Notes: a model not told the origin generated them from the sequence alone. A stretch of DNA of 64,000 nt from Rugalucina vietnamica (GCA_964017185.1 OZ024869.1:65701431-65765430); one strand, 5' to 3'. Shown: positions 34,050 through 43,699, counted from the stretch's first letter. Made by a program: numbers and translations.

Positions 34050-34312
34050 CATCCCCGCCCGTTGGGGCCGTGAGAAATAGATGGGCTGCCAGACAGAGCT
34101 TATAACTGAGTGATCGACCACACGATAACTGGTTAACCACTTAGGTCTGAAACTGCCTAGGAAAAGTTATAAGCTTTAGTTGTTGTGTGGTTATATGTCT
34201 TCAGCACGTATTTTTAAGCATATCACGACATCTAAATGTTGGGTAGAAGTCCCATTGAAAGGCAGTGACATCCCAATAAGACCATAGATGTTGACTCGAA
34301 CGTAAAGCAACA
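34050..34312 (+). mobile_element. Retroposon with GACGTAAA-type tail, copy 1
   Basis: Homologous to the copies at 34,640 and 35,790 but in the opposite orientation. It reads from CCCGCCC.TTGGGG and AAATAGATGGGCTGCC to CGTAAAGCAACACATTCAAAC. The tail matches the mollusc SINE-like 3' end. No coding capacity. Confidence 0.7.
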
Positions 34313-34329
34313 CATTCAAACAATAAACC

Positions 34330-34626
34330 TATATGATCGAATCCCGGGATCAAACAACATATTCACACTCGTCTCACAAATGCTCGGCGCGGGGCTCGAA
34401 TCAACACTGGCCAGAGCTGTACCATGATGCAACTCGGCAAGGGACAGTCAAACTCGGTTGCAGTTACGCTAAATGGCGATGGGTACATTATTTGCATGGC
34501 TCCTCGTCCTCCAGGGAGTTAATATGCCTTGCTCAAGGACAACACGGTGCTGCCAGTGCCACGGTGATCGATCCCATGACCTCTCGATTCGGATTCCCAT
34601 GCTTTACCACTACGTCACCACGCTCC
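34330..34626 (-). mobile_element. tRNA-derived SINE
   Basis: On the minus strand the head reads GTGGTGACGTAGTGGTAAAGC (box A) then TCATGGGATCGATCACC (box B), followed by TTGAGCAAGGCATATTAACT, a phrase found in many animal tRNA-SINEs. A second B-box-like GATTCGAGCCCCGC lies near its 3' end and resembles the SINE at 2.0 kb. It is wedged between copies 1 and 2 of the retroposon, which point toward it. Confidence 0.65.
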
Positions 34627-34639
34627 CTATTTGTTTTAT

Positions 34640-34946
34640 GTTTGTTTGTTTGTTTGTTTGTTTGTTTGTTTGAATTGGTGTTTAACGTCCCAGTCAAACG
34701 CTAATGGTCATGTCGGGACGCTGCCTCGAGTTGTGTGGGACTTTTACCAAAAATTAGGACGTCATGACATCCAATAAGGGCTTCGAATATAACCACCAAA
34801 CGAACCACTTTTCTGGGCAGGCTCAGACCAGAGCGGTTAACCAGTAATCAGATGGTCAGTCAGTAGCGAAGAAGCTTTGCTTGGAGGCACAGGCAGCCCA
34901 TCTATTTCTTTTAGGTCCCAATGGAAGGACAGTAAACGAGGTCTTA
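34640..34946 (-). mobile_element. Retroposon with GACGTTAAAC tail, copy 2
   Basis: On the minus strand it ends GGGACGTTAAACACCAATTC followed by (AAAC)n, seen as (GTTT)n at 34,640-34,671 on the plus strand. The body shares CGGTTAACCAGTAATCAG and GCAGCCCATCTATTTCTTT with copy 3. Its 5' part lacks a tRNA head. Confidence 0.75.
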
Positions 34947-34984
34947 ACACACAGGAAACGAGGAAAATATCTGACACACATTAG

Positions 34985-35778
34985 CATATAAGCCAAACGC
35001 GCGCCGGTTGTGTTGACAATAATGTAAAATTCAACATACGTCAGGAGCACATCGGAGGCACGTTAGAAACGCGTTACATGCGCGCTTTGTACGCTTGGTG
35101 TACGCCTCGGTGTACGTTGATAGGCCTATAGTATATGCATTTCACACGCCAGGTGATTGCTCATGACATAAATGCAACCATGAAAATGCGTTACATGTAG
35201 GGTATAATTATGACATCACATTAGGTCATTATATTTTTGTCATATTGACGTATTAACCATGAAAATACGTTACATGTAGGGTATAATTATGACATCACAT
35301 TAGGTCATTATATTTTTGTCATATTGACGTTGCATGAAGGTTATACGCCTGACGTCACTTTAGGTCATCATATTTTCGTCACACTGACGTAGTTATAACG
35401 TCGTACGACGTGACCACCATAATGTAACCCTAATGTGACGTCAACTTGACGTCATGTGCCTGCTGGGACGTCGCTGTAGGTCGGTGCGTACTCCACGCGG
35501 GAAGGGCTCAATAGGCTTTTTAAGCATGCTTAAAAATTTTCTTGAATCTCGGCGTGAATCGGTCGTGTGTCTAAGCTGGAAATCACCGTCACTCGGTTAG
35601 TACCATCTACAACAGATTAGCCAGTTAAATACGTTTCGAATAAGTTCCACGCGCGTTACAGGCGCGTTGAATACGCTTTGAACGCGTTTGGCGCATATTT
35701 TTAACAAATATTTGCTCAGTAACGTGCCCCAAGCGTGTATGAGACGCGCGTTTAACGTTTGCTGCGCGCCTATAGCAC
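34985..35778. repeat. GCGT-rich repeat (paired with 42,010-42,480)
   Basis: Contains many ACGCG/GCGTT motifs: GCGCGTT.AA.ACGCTTTGAACG, CCAAGCGTGTATGAGACGCG and CGCCTATAGC. These recur as AAGCTTTGAACGAGTTCGGC, CCAAGCGTGTAAGAGACGCG and CGCATATAGC at 42.2-42.4 kb. The family continues at 36,099 after the copy 3 insertion (CTGCGACGTAAC.....AACGTACT). Unidentified. Confidence 0.55.
35170..35460. repeat. 79-bp tandem repeat with TGACGTCA-like motifs
   Basis: Two near-identical 79-bp units start at about 35,178 and 35,257 (CCATGAAAAT.CGTTACATG). A third diverged unit follows from about 35,335. The array and its right flank contain at least five TGACGT or GACGTCA half/full palindromes, which resemble CREB/ATF sites. 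Regulatory use is not implied. Confidence 0.85.
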
Positions 35779-35789
35779 CTGCTTAGTGT

Positions 35790-36086
35790 TTGTTTGTTTG
35801 AATTGATGCTTTACGTCCCAGTCAACAGCTAAGGTCATGTCGGGACGTTGCCTCCACTTTATGGGACTTTTAACCAAAATGAGGATGTCAAGACATTCAA
35901 CAAGTGCTTAAAATATAACCATCCAACAAAGCCACACATGCTTATATGTGTGGACGGTTTGACTTGTAACCACTTTTCCTGGGAAAGCTAAGACCTGAGC
36001 GGTTAACCAGTAATCAGGTGGAACAAGCTTTGCCTGGAGGCCCAAGCAGCCCATCTATTTCTTTAAGTCCCAATGGGCGGGGTCTT
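35790..36086 (-). mobile_element. Retroposon with GACGTAAA tail, copy 3, with TSD
   Basis: Flanked on both sides by CCTGCTTAGTGT (35,778-35,789 and 36,087-36,098), a perfect 12-bp target-site duplication. It sits inside the GCGT-rich repeat, whose sequence resumes after the duplication. On the minus strand it ends GGGACGTAAAGCATCAATTC then CAAACAAACA. The long duplication and A-rich tail show LINE-type retrotransposition. Confidence 0.85.
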
Positions 36087-36121
36087 CCTGCTTAGTGTGT
36101 CTGCGACGTAACACAAAACGT

Positions 36122-36170
36122 ACTTTATTTTATTTTATTTTATTTATTTTTTTTTTTTTTTTTTTTTTTT
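36122..36170. repeat. T-rich tract
   Basis: (TTTTA)n followed by more than 20 T residues, within the GCGT-rich repeat. Confidence 0.9.
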
Positions 36171-36263
36171 GCGTTTTGAGATTTTCTTTTTTCATACGTC
36201 TGGCAGACGCTTTAGTCACGCGCTAATGTGTGACTGCTAAAACGAGTTTAAGAAACAAATTAT

Positions 36264-36765
36264 TTTTTAATATATTACTCAGTCTCAATATTTCGGCCAG
36301 ATGCCTTTTTCAAGAGAAAAACATTTAAACTTGCAGTTCTTTACATTTTAGCAGCCATTATAGTGTCACTTGTTTATGTTAAATGACGTGACGTCGTGGG
36401 CGACGTCGCGACGTCTTTTCCCTGTGCTATACAAACAATGACGTGGCCTTCGCTGTCCTGGAGAAAACCTTTGAGGCTGAAAGGACTGATCGTCAGCTTC
36501 GAGAAGGAATTTGGATCAAGAAGCTGGCATCTGTTAAACCCCATGGCTGCAATGTGAAAGACTCTTACCAGCAGTGTTTCAATGACGTTTTGGCGCTTTA
36601 ATACGGGAAAAGACGTCGCGACGTCGCCCACGACGTCACGTCATTTAACATAAACAAGTGACACTATAATGGCTGCTAAAATGTAAAGAACTGCAAGTTT
36701 AAATGTTTTTCTCTTGAAAAAGGCCTCTGGCCGAAATATTGAGACTGAGTAATATATTTAAAAAG
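36264..36765. repeat. Large inverted repeat, ~159-bp arms
   Basis: The left arm (36,264-36,422) and right arm (36,605-36,765) are near-perfect reverse complements, with one T/G substitution and a one-base indel noticed. The inner ends are GACGTGACGTCGTGGGCGAC...GACGTCTTTTCCC, themselves locally palindromic around GACGTCGCGACGTC. A 182-bp spacer carries the GIY-YIG-like coding scrap. It may be head-to-head terminal parts of a Penelope-like element. Confidence 0.9.
36407..36601 (+). pseudogene. GIY-YIG-like endonuclease fragment (Penelope-like candidate)
   Basis: A frame open from inside the left palindrome arm to TAA at 36,599-36,601 encodes about 60 residues including DVAFAVLEKTF and RQLREGIWIKKLASVKPHGC. 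The R..RE..WIKxL...P.GxN pattern is that of the C-terminal half of the GIY-YIG endonuclease fused to Penelope-like reverse transcriptases. The catalytic GIY...YIG part and the reverse transcriptase are absent. The match rests on one motif in a short peptide, so it needs a profile search. Confidence 0.45.
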
Positions 36766-37139
36766 TGTGTAATCCATTCCTTCAGGAATATATTTATAAG
36801 AATTATCAAATTATTTTTATACGTCCAAAATCTTCAGCGTGTTGAGAATTTTCATACACCCGGGGCGCGTTTGGGTTATACGCTTATCTGCAGGAAACCA
36901 CGGATTTATAAATTATAACGTTGTATCTCCCGAGACCGCCCGCTGCTTGCAAAATCATGCATTTGTATCAGACCGAGAAGAAAAGCTTATCTTGTGGCTC
37001 TAGTTCAACAAAGATAGTGGAAAATATATAAAACTGTTTGTACCACCCACTAAATTTATATTACTGACCGCTCCGATGCGGTACTTATGTTGTAGTCCTA
37101 CTTGTTTTATGTTTTGCTCCTTTTATCTACGTTTTCAAA

Positions 37140-37720
37140 GCGTTGTTGAATCGCAGATTCCACACGTGTGAAATCGGCGGCACTTAATCATAAAATCTGT
37201 GAATATCTGGTATTATTTTCATATGTGAAAAATTTGTACCAAATTTTCACATGCGGGACGAGTCAGTGTTTTGACGTGTGAAGAATTGGTTTGGATTCAT
37301 CACATCTTTGAAGAACTGGTATCAATTTTACTCAGATGTGAAAGCTTGGTACTTAATGTTCACATATAATGCTATAAATGGAACTAAAGGCAAAACCACT
37401 TCACATGGGTGGTTTTCGTGAGTGCGAAGAATACGTACATGAAATCTGATTACATGCGCCTATCTCACATGCGTGTGAAATGGAATGAAATTCGTTACAT
37501 ACCAATTTGTTACCAATTCTTCGCCGGCTGGGAGGATTTGGTACTAATAATTCACATAAGAACTTTGCGAAATGTGAAAATTGTGGTTCAAGAACGTGTT
37601 TTCGTGTTAGAAGATTTAGTACCGATTTGTGTCAATTCTACACATCTGGAAAAAAATCATACTAGTTCTTCACAGACGTTATATAAATTCGTACCGTCAG
37701 AAACAGAAAAAAAATACGAA
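37140..37720. repeat. Degenerate palindromic satellite (TTCACATGTGAA / TTGGTACCAA)
   Basis: Two palindromic words alternate at roughly 20-40 bp spacing: variants of TTCACATGTGAA and of AATTGGTACCAATT. Examples are TTCATATGTGAAAAATTTG, ACCAAATTTTCACATG, GTGTGAAGAATTGGT, AACTGGTATCAATTTTA and CAGATGTGAAAGCTTGGTAC. An open frame of 120 codons (37,409-37,771) lies across it but simply reads through the satellite, so I do not call it a gene. Related words reappear at 38,050-38,115. Confidence 0.65.
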
Positions 37721-38454
37721 AAGGCAATGATCAGGAAATGGGGCAATCAGAAAGAAATTCCCACTCCATAAACCGAGGGGTGGGAAAAACTAAAATGACA
37801 CTTAGGTACTTATTCCATGAAAATATGTCGTAAGGCGAGTGAGCAGCTATTCCCCAATAGGCGGCCACTCAGTTACCCGAACTGAACTAAAAATATGCAA
37901 AACGCACATAAGGCTCAAACAGCACAAAATTTCGACTCCAAAACACAAAACAACTAGAACCACAACAGAAGTATCGCCTTGGAACGATATTGAAGACATT
38001 TGAAGTTTTAGTATTAATTTCACCGCCTCCACCCCGCCATCGAAATTTAACATACACAAATGTCACACTTCCAAAATGTGCCTTGTTGGTACCTATTTTT
38101 ACACAAATGTGAAATTAAAAAAAAACGGTTCAGCAAGGCTATCATCCATGTCGAGAGCATCAACACGTTATTGGAATGGTGCTGGTACCGGTGAACCAAT
38201 TTCAATTTATGCTTCCTGCGTCTGGATGCCTCAACGTTTTGATATCCCGGAACATCTCTGACATATTGAAACGAGAGAAGGAAATATATAAGAATGATTG
38301 CTAAAAAGCAAGTAGGTCATGGACCAGCATTATTAACGGAGTGGGGACTTGTTAAACGATGACAAAGCTTCATACGATGAGATGGTTCATGTATCTTGGC
38401 GAGTTCTAGCACACTGGAGTTTTCAAAAATAAGCAACTCGATGATCGTGTTCGC

Positions 38455-38700
38455 GTGGCGGGGTAATACAGTCCTCTAAGGCACACAGCGGATAAGCTAA
38501 AGGCACTGTAAAAAAGGAGTCATGAGTTCGATCCCATCCTTCTCCACTCCTCCGGGTGAGACTTTAAGCCGAGGTCCCACGACAATCTTCCATGATAAAC
38601 AGATGACAAGGACGTATTGTGACGAGGCTACAGACTTTGTGACCTTTTGTTAAGTCCAAGGGACCTAGTCTTCAGACCTGACTGTCAGATAAAATCTGAA
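38455..38700 (+). mobile_element. Degenerate tRNA-derived SINE
   Basis: A box-A-like GGCGGGGTAATACAGTCCTCTAAGGC is followed by a box-B-like GAGTTCGATCCCATC and then by GGGTGAGACTTTAAGCCGAGG, a phrase typical of some invertebrate SINE central domains. The 3' end is not clear. Confidence 0.55.
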
Positions 38701-39029
38701 CACACGGAATCGTTTAAACACCAACAAGATGATATTTAAGATGTTTGTCCGTCGCCAGGTTGAACTAGGCCATGTTAGTTGCAGACTAAGTTGCGGGCAT
38801 ATTCCAATCCATAGTATATCTAAATCAACAAATTACGTATATCAGCTAGATAAGCCGCAATCCGTTTCACTTTGTCACCTAGCTCTACTTCCGCGTGGTG
38901 TGGAGAGTTATCAAGGAACACCGATGGGAACATCCTGACTACAAATTACGTATACATGTTGCTATGGGGCGAAAAATTTTGAAAATTTTTGTCAATTGAG
39001 ACATAATATGTCAAACGAAATATATATTT

Positions 39030-39340
39030 TAACCGGATGTAGAGCTGTATATCTCGAAGTAGATATTATATTTAAATTCGAATAGTTTGTGTTTATATCT
39101 AGATTTAGATATGATATCTAGTTTTAGATACTATATTAAAAAGGAGATATTTTGACAATATATGTCAGTTTAGATATAATATGTAAAACGAAGTATAGTT
39201 AAACCGGATGTAGAGTTATATATCTAGAAGGAGATACTATATGTAAATTCAAATATTTTGTGTTTATATCTAGATTTAGATATGATATCTAGTTTTAGAT
39301 ACTATATGAAAAAGGAAATATTATATATCAATTTAACGGT
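39030..39340. repeat. Right subterminal direct repeats of the 6.1-kb element
   Basis: Two direct copies of about 175-bp period start near 39,034 and 39,208. Each runs from AACCGGATGTAGAG through ATATCT.GAAG.AGATA, TTTGTGTTTATATCTAG and GATATGATATCTAGTTTTAG to TACTATAT.AAAAAGGA. The left end of the element has related but less regular ATATATTTCGA/ATATATCTAAA repeats. Subterminal repeats of this sort are often transposase-binding regions. Confidence 0.8.
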
Positions 39341-39789
39341 TGTGCCCTACTGACTATTGGATTATATGTAAAACGAGGGAGCGATATGATACGTTTGAGA
39401 GAGAATGGTATTCTCCTCAATAAATATGCATGTACTGTATGTTTGTAAGATATGTACTCTATAATTTGTCAGATATGTAAGGGGATGTTCATCCCCAACC
39501 CTCTGCTTATCATGGTACGCGGAGATTAAATGGAGGACCGCGACCTTTAAGTTGTTGAAAAAAAATAACTACTGACTCACAGACAACGATAGCAACAACT
39601 ACATGTATAATTGGTGTCTACATGCAAGTATTGAAAGTCTACGATCCGTGTGTATATTCGACTTTGATTTTTATCATCGTATTAATAAAGAAAATACGAA
39701 ACGTTTATGATCATGAATGCTGAAATTAGCTAGGGAAACGTTGGTACATGTATCCGTAATATTTGTCTGTTTGATGCATCGTTATATGT

Positions 39790-40250
39790 TCAGTGCATGT
39801 TAAGGAGTGATCAATCATTGACATTTGAGCCGTCTCGTGGGAAAACCAACAATGTGGTTTTCGAACAGGCCTGACACAAACCGGCCTGTACAGTCACTGA
39901 AAAGAGCTAGAAGCTTCAAATTTCGGATTTAAGTAGAAGAGGAATTGTACTATCCGAGTAGCGAAAACAAAGGCGCTGATCAGCTTCGCGGTTACCGCGA
40001 AGCTGATCTGCGTCTTTGTTTTCGCCTATGCAGATTATTGGTTTTCCCATGAGGTGGCTCATTTAGTGGACTTGATCGGTGACAACCAATAACATACCAG
40101 AACAAATATAGCAGTATTAAACAAGCAAGACACACACGGCGATCGGTAACATGTCAATAATGAGTTAACTGCTGACATTAGAGACATATCTTGTCATTTT
40201 AAGGATGTGATAGCACGTACTTGTAGACTTGGTCAGCAATAAGCAAGGGG
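39790..40250. repeat. Repeat block, MITE-filled copy (paired with 49,505-49,700)
   Basis: Outside the MITE, this block aligns base for base with 49,505-49,700. Shared phrases are GATCAATCATTG, ACTTGAT, GACCAATAACAT-type, CAAATATAG, GTATTAAACAA and AAGACACACAC. A third, shorter match is at 52,915-52,990 (AGAGGCATA, TTTTGTCAGCGATAAGCA). Confidence 0.75.
39827..40060 (+). mobile_element. GAGCC-MITE, full copy M1
   Basis: A 234-bp element with about 24-bp TIRs: GAGCCGTCTCGTGGGAAAAC at the left, and GAGCCACCTCATGGGAAAAC on the minus strand at the right. ATTT is duplicated at both ends (39,823-39,826 and 40,061-40,064). The insertion-free equivalent at 49.5 kb confirms both boundaries and the 4-bp duplication. 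A 65-bp internal palindrome (39,961-40,025) lies near the right end. No coding capacity. Confidence 0.9.
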
Positions 40251-41092
40251 CTGATACAAAATGTACTGATGTGTCTAAACCCCATCTATTGATGTTAATG
40301 CCCTTGCCGTCTTAAAAGACGGACCACTGTCTCAAGGATGTTTGAACAGAGGAGAAATTATATTGAAATCCTTGCTAAAATACATGTAACGCCATGCGCA
40401 ATGATACATGTACATAGAATAAAGATAACCGCGTCCATTTACCTTGCAGTCTGTCACGTTTCTCCCGAACTTTGTAAATGGTGCAAAGATGTGTTCGTCT
40501 TTCCGATTGTGCGGAGGTGCGGAGAGCATGGTTAATAAAGATAAAGAGAAAATTATACTGATTGAAATGCATACTGGAAAACGAATGATGAAAAAGAAAC
40601 AGAAGGAAGTCTATATAACTCAGCAAAACCTGTCCAAAAGAACTTTAACTAGATCTATCTTAATTATTCATTTTAAATGCTTTTTTTCTGCAATTCATAT
40701 GCAGAAATAAACAGTTTTAATTTGATTGTAATGTTTTTCCCATGGGGATTCTTAACCTAGAGGGGGATTTGGATTTTCCACGGGATTTCGAAATTCCGCT
40801 GGGATTTTGATGTTTAAGGCTAAATATTTTCTGGATTTGTGGTCTAAATGGCATAGGATATATCTAATAGACCCCATATTATATGAATCAAGTAAGTATT
40901 CTAGAATTACAATTGCCAAAAACCGGTTTGGCAAAACAAATTCCGGTGGTTGATTTCTCGGTTGATACCGAGGTTGAGTGACACTGTTAGGTGTGCACAT
41001 TTATATATTTCTAAAGGATTTGTTCTCTCTAATATCTATAACAGATTTGTTTTTAATTTAATATTGTTGACTTCTAATTCTTAGACTGGGGT

Positions 41093-41237
41093 GTTCCATG
41101 CGCTCCTTTTTATGTAATGTAGTTCTTTTCCAGACTATTAGAGATTGGAATGACCTCCCTGATTCTCTTCTCTCCTCTGCTGAAATGTCGGATGATTGTG
41201 TATCAAAGTTCACTTATCTTGTGAGAGCTCGGGACTG
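41093..41237 (+). pseudogene. LINE ORF2 extreme C-terminal remnant
   Basis: The frame ending in TGA at 41,237 encodes TIRDWNDLPDSLLSSAEMSD followed by a short tail with FTYLVRARD. The TIRxWNxLP motif is the conserved end of many non-LTR retrotransposon ORF2 proteins. Only about 40 codons remain. A sister remnant near 47.44-47.48 kb keeps GAAATGTCAGATGATTG.GT.TC.AA. Confidence 0.6.
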
Positions 41238-41354
41238 ACCCCTCTGATCAAGCCCCATCCCCCTGGTGTTGTAAATGTCGATTTGACTTTTCACTATTCT
41301 GATTCGTATTGTTTACGGATTTTATACACATTGTAAATATTTCGACATTATTCA

Positions 41355-41490
41355 AAACGATAATTAATCGATACAAAAGAATCGGCCATAATATGAATGT
41401 CATGCAGCATACGTCTTGCTTAGCTTTTAACGAGGACCTTGTAAAAAGCTTTGGTTAATTCTTTAGTTGCACACCAGTGGGTTTGACCTA
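41355..41490. repeat. Interspersed repeat (paired with 50,345-50,480)
   Basis: Shares GATAAT.AATCG.TA.AAAAGAAT.GGCCA, AAT.TAATGCA.CATAC-type and GTTGCACGCC.GTGGGTT blocks with 50.35-50.48 kb, in order. Non-coding. Confidence 0.6.
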
Positions 41491-41629
41491 AATGACGCAC
41501 CAAATTAATTAATCAAGTAATTAAAATAAGGGCAAAACAAGGGTATAGAAACAACCCTGTCATTATTACAACTTCTAAGGAAATGGGATATGAAACCCAT
41601 ATATTTTCTTGAAATAATCTTATAAACAA

Positions 41630-41880
41630 TTGAGGACAATTGGTACTTATGAAAATATGATTCCGTAATTCTATAAAAGTCGATTGATCCCTTTCGTATG
41701 ACAAATTTCATCCCTGAGGACATTTGGTGTCGTAAATTGCTTCCAATTAGTGCTATCGTGTCGTAAATATTGCAATCGTCATTAAAGCTGTTTCACTCAA
41801 TAATATTGTTCAGATAATCAGTTTTTCGGCAAAAACTCGAGCATTTCAAACAAATTTCAAGCCACATAGTAGCAGTGATA
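41630..41880. repeat. Interspersed repeat (paired with 60,445-60,700)
   Basis: Long phrases are shared in order with 60.45-60.70 kb: AATTGGTACTTATGAAA, AAGTCGATTGATCCCTTTCG, TGGTGTCGTAAATTGCTTCC and GTGCTATCGTGTCGT. Identity by eye is high for about 250 bp. Non-coding and unidentified. Confidence 0.75.
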
Positions 41881-42009
41881 TTTGCCGCATAATGACTGGA
41901 GCTAAGACATGATAAAACGATCTTAAAGTGCAATCACACATTGGCAAACATGTATAAGACAAACACGTGCCGGATGTATAGAAAAAAAAAACAAAAAAAA
42001 AACAAATTC

Positions 42010-42480
42010 AACAAACGTCAGAAGCAAGACGGAGATGTGTTAAAAACGCGTTTCACATGTGTTTACGTTGTTTTTGTGCGTTGTTGTACGTCGCAATACG
42101 TCCGTGTTTTCCCCTGGCGTGTTTGGACTCAAAAATTAAGCATGCTTATAATAATGTTCGAGAAGTTCGGCATATCTCGGACGTAAGGCTTATACGTTAC
42201 GAATAAGCTCAGCATTCGTCACCGGTGTGTTGAAAAAGCTTTGAACGAGTTCGGCGCACGCTTATTTTCATGTCATTGTACGGTACATTGCGCGTTCTGA
42301 TTTTCCAAGATATTTGTTTGGGTGCTTGTTGAACGCTTCAGTAAGTGCACCAAGCGTGTAAGAGACGCGGTTTTAGCGTCTGATACGCGCATATAGCGAG
42401 CGCTTAATGCATCTGCGGCGTAACAGAAACGTACTCCAAAATGCGATTGCTAATTGATACGTCCGGCAAAGTCACGCTTA
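42010..42480. repeat. GCGT-rich repeat, second copy
   Basis: Counterpart of 34,985-35,778 and 36,099-36,235. The right part matches beyond the copy 3 insertion: ATCTGCGGCGTAACAGAAACGTACT here against GTCTGCGACGTAACACAAAACGTACT at 36.1 kb. This supports the view that copy 3 landed inside a single older repeat. Confidence 0.55.
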
Positions 42481-42779
42481 ACTCACACGCCAATGCTGTT
42501 AAATTGCATTGATAAAGAGCTCCTGGTGGCTCGTGATTTTTTACTTTTGTGTAGTCATTGGCAAGACTTTGTCGTGGACGAATCTTTGCCACTTGTATCC
42601 GTATACTTTAGGTACAATATTTCTTCCTTGACTGTCATAATACAAATGCAAAAAGTGCGATGAAACAGCAGATCGCCGTCTAGTCCAAGTCATTCTGCGA
42701 ATGTATCCATTATGAATTGATCCGACTTTAACATTTGACCACATATGGTATATAACAAATTTTCTGGAGCAGATTTTTG

Positions 42780-43180
42780 ACACCGGGTTTGAAAATGTAT
42801 GCAATATATTACTAAGCAAATAGGTAACTGTATAGGCGGTACCTTTAATATTTCTTGGCGTGGTCGGCTAGTCCATCGGTTCAAGTAGGGACTGAGATTA
42901 TAGAAAAGTTGAACTTTATGAGCCTGGACCGCTGTCACATATTTACCGTAAGCAATCAGCTGCCTGTATTTCGTCCAATCCAGTGAATTAGACAAACTCG
43001 TATTTCATTCTTATTTTCTAACGAAAAACATGTGAGTTGAATCGTTAAAACTATATACCTTTACTTTAACCTGGTCGAAAGTAGACCACACCCAATAACG
43101 CATTCACAAGGTAATGCCCATACAGTAACCCATTTGCCGAATTATATCTGAATGCTATGTCTTTGAAACTATACCTTGAT
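42780..43180. mobile_element. Inverted-repeat element with TGGTCGGCTAGTCC core
   Basis: The left part (GCAAATAGGTAACTGTATAGG...GGTACCTTT) and right part (AAGGTAATGCCCATACAGTAACCCATTTGC) are imperfect reverse complements, giving a TIR-like layout. The left half also matches 48,905-49,040 in inverse orientation through GCGTGGTCGGCTAGTCCATC and AAGTAGGGA...TTATAGAAAAG. Boundaries are approximate and no target duplication was found. Confidence 0.5.
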
Positions 43181-43544
43181 AAAATTGTGTCATTATTTAT
43201 TATCTAAAATATGAAAAAAATGATTAAAGGTACCATTGCGTTTCTTATTTTGACCGATATAAAATGTACAAGGATAATAGAAAGTGTGTAAATGTATAAT
43301 TAACATTGTATGTCTAGTATTTAAAACTGGCGGTATATTGTTGCATGTTGGATTATTCCCCGAGTGTCTTCGTAACTTAAATTTCTTCAAAATGTCGATT
43401 CAGTTTTGTTTCATTTTTGCTACTTCAAAAGCCAAACCAATATCTAAACTTTATCAAATTCCCTTTTACTCAATGCTTTAATACTAACACTCCTCCATTA
43501 CTCTGAATCAGGGTCTGACGTCTTCGTTCAGGACAGACTATTAC

Positions 43545-43665
43545 AAACAATATTTCCGGATGATTTTGATCAAATGTGATTCATGATCCGGTACGCTGGC
43601 CGTCTATGATAATTTCCTCTCCGACTTCTTGGCCCTCCCAATCAATACCCAGCAGCTACTATATA
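43545..43665. repeat. Interspersed repeat (paired with 10,755-10,890)
   Basis: Same orientation as the 10.8-kb copy, with GATTCATGATCCGGTACGCTG, GTCTATGATAATTTCC, CCGACTTCTTGG and CTCCCAATCAATAC shared. Confidence 0.65.
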
Positions 43666-43699
43666 AAGCGGATATATTAATACAAGACGGTATTGTGAT

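Larger units (their letters stand above)
33219..39352. mobile_element. 6.1-kb TIR-bounded element, composite, no transposase seen
   Basis: The left end starts CAGTAGGGCACAACCGTTAA. The right end, read on the minus strand, starts with the same 22 bases, and similarity continues through GATATAT for about 36 bp with two mismatches. ACTAT flanks both ends (33,214-33,218 and 39,353-39,357), giving a 5-bp duplication, or a CTA duplication if the TIR starts one base further out. Both subterminal regions are rich in ATATCTAG/GATATAT repeats. The interior holds retroposons, a SINE, palindromes and satellites but no recognisable transposase, so it is non-autonomous. The superfamily is not assigned. Confidence 0.75.

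Noticed and set aside
36281-36345. Hammerhead ribozyme in the palindrome arms, as reported for some Penelope-like elements
   Set aside because: I looked for the CTGANGA...GAAA core in arms and spacer and found only CTGATCGTC, which lacks the required core.
37409-37771. 120-codon open frame on the plus strand
   Set aside because: It runs through the TTCACATGTGAA/TTGGTACC palindromic satellite, and its residues follow from those repeats. There is no domain or splice context.
33219-39352. hAT assignment of the 6.1-kb element because its TIR begins with CAG
   Set aside because: The flanks support a 5-bp (or 3-bp) duplication, not the 8 bp expected for hAT, and no hAT transposase is visible.
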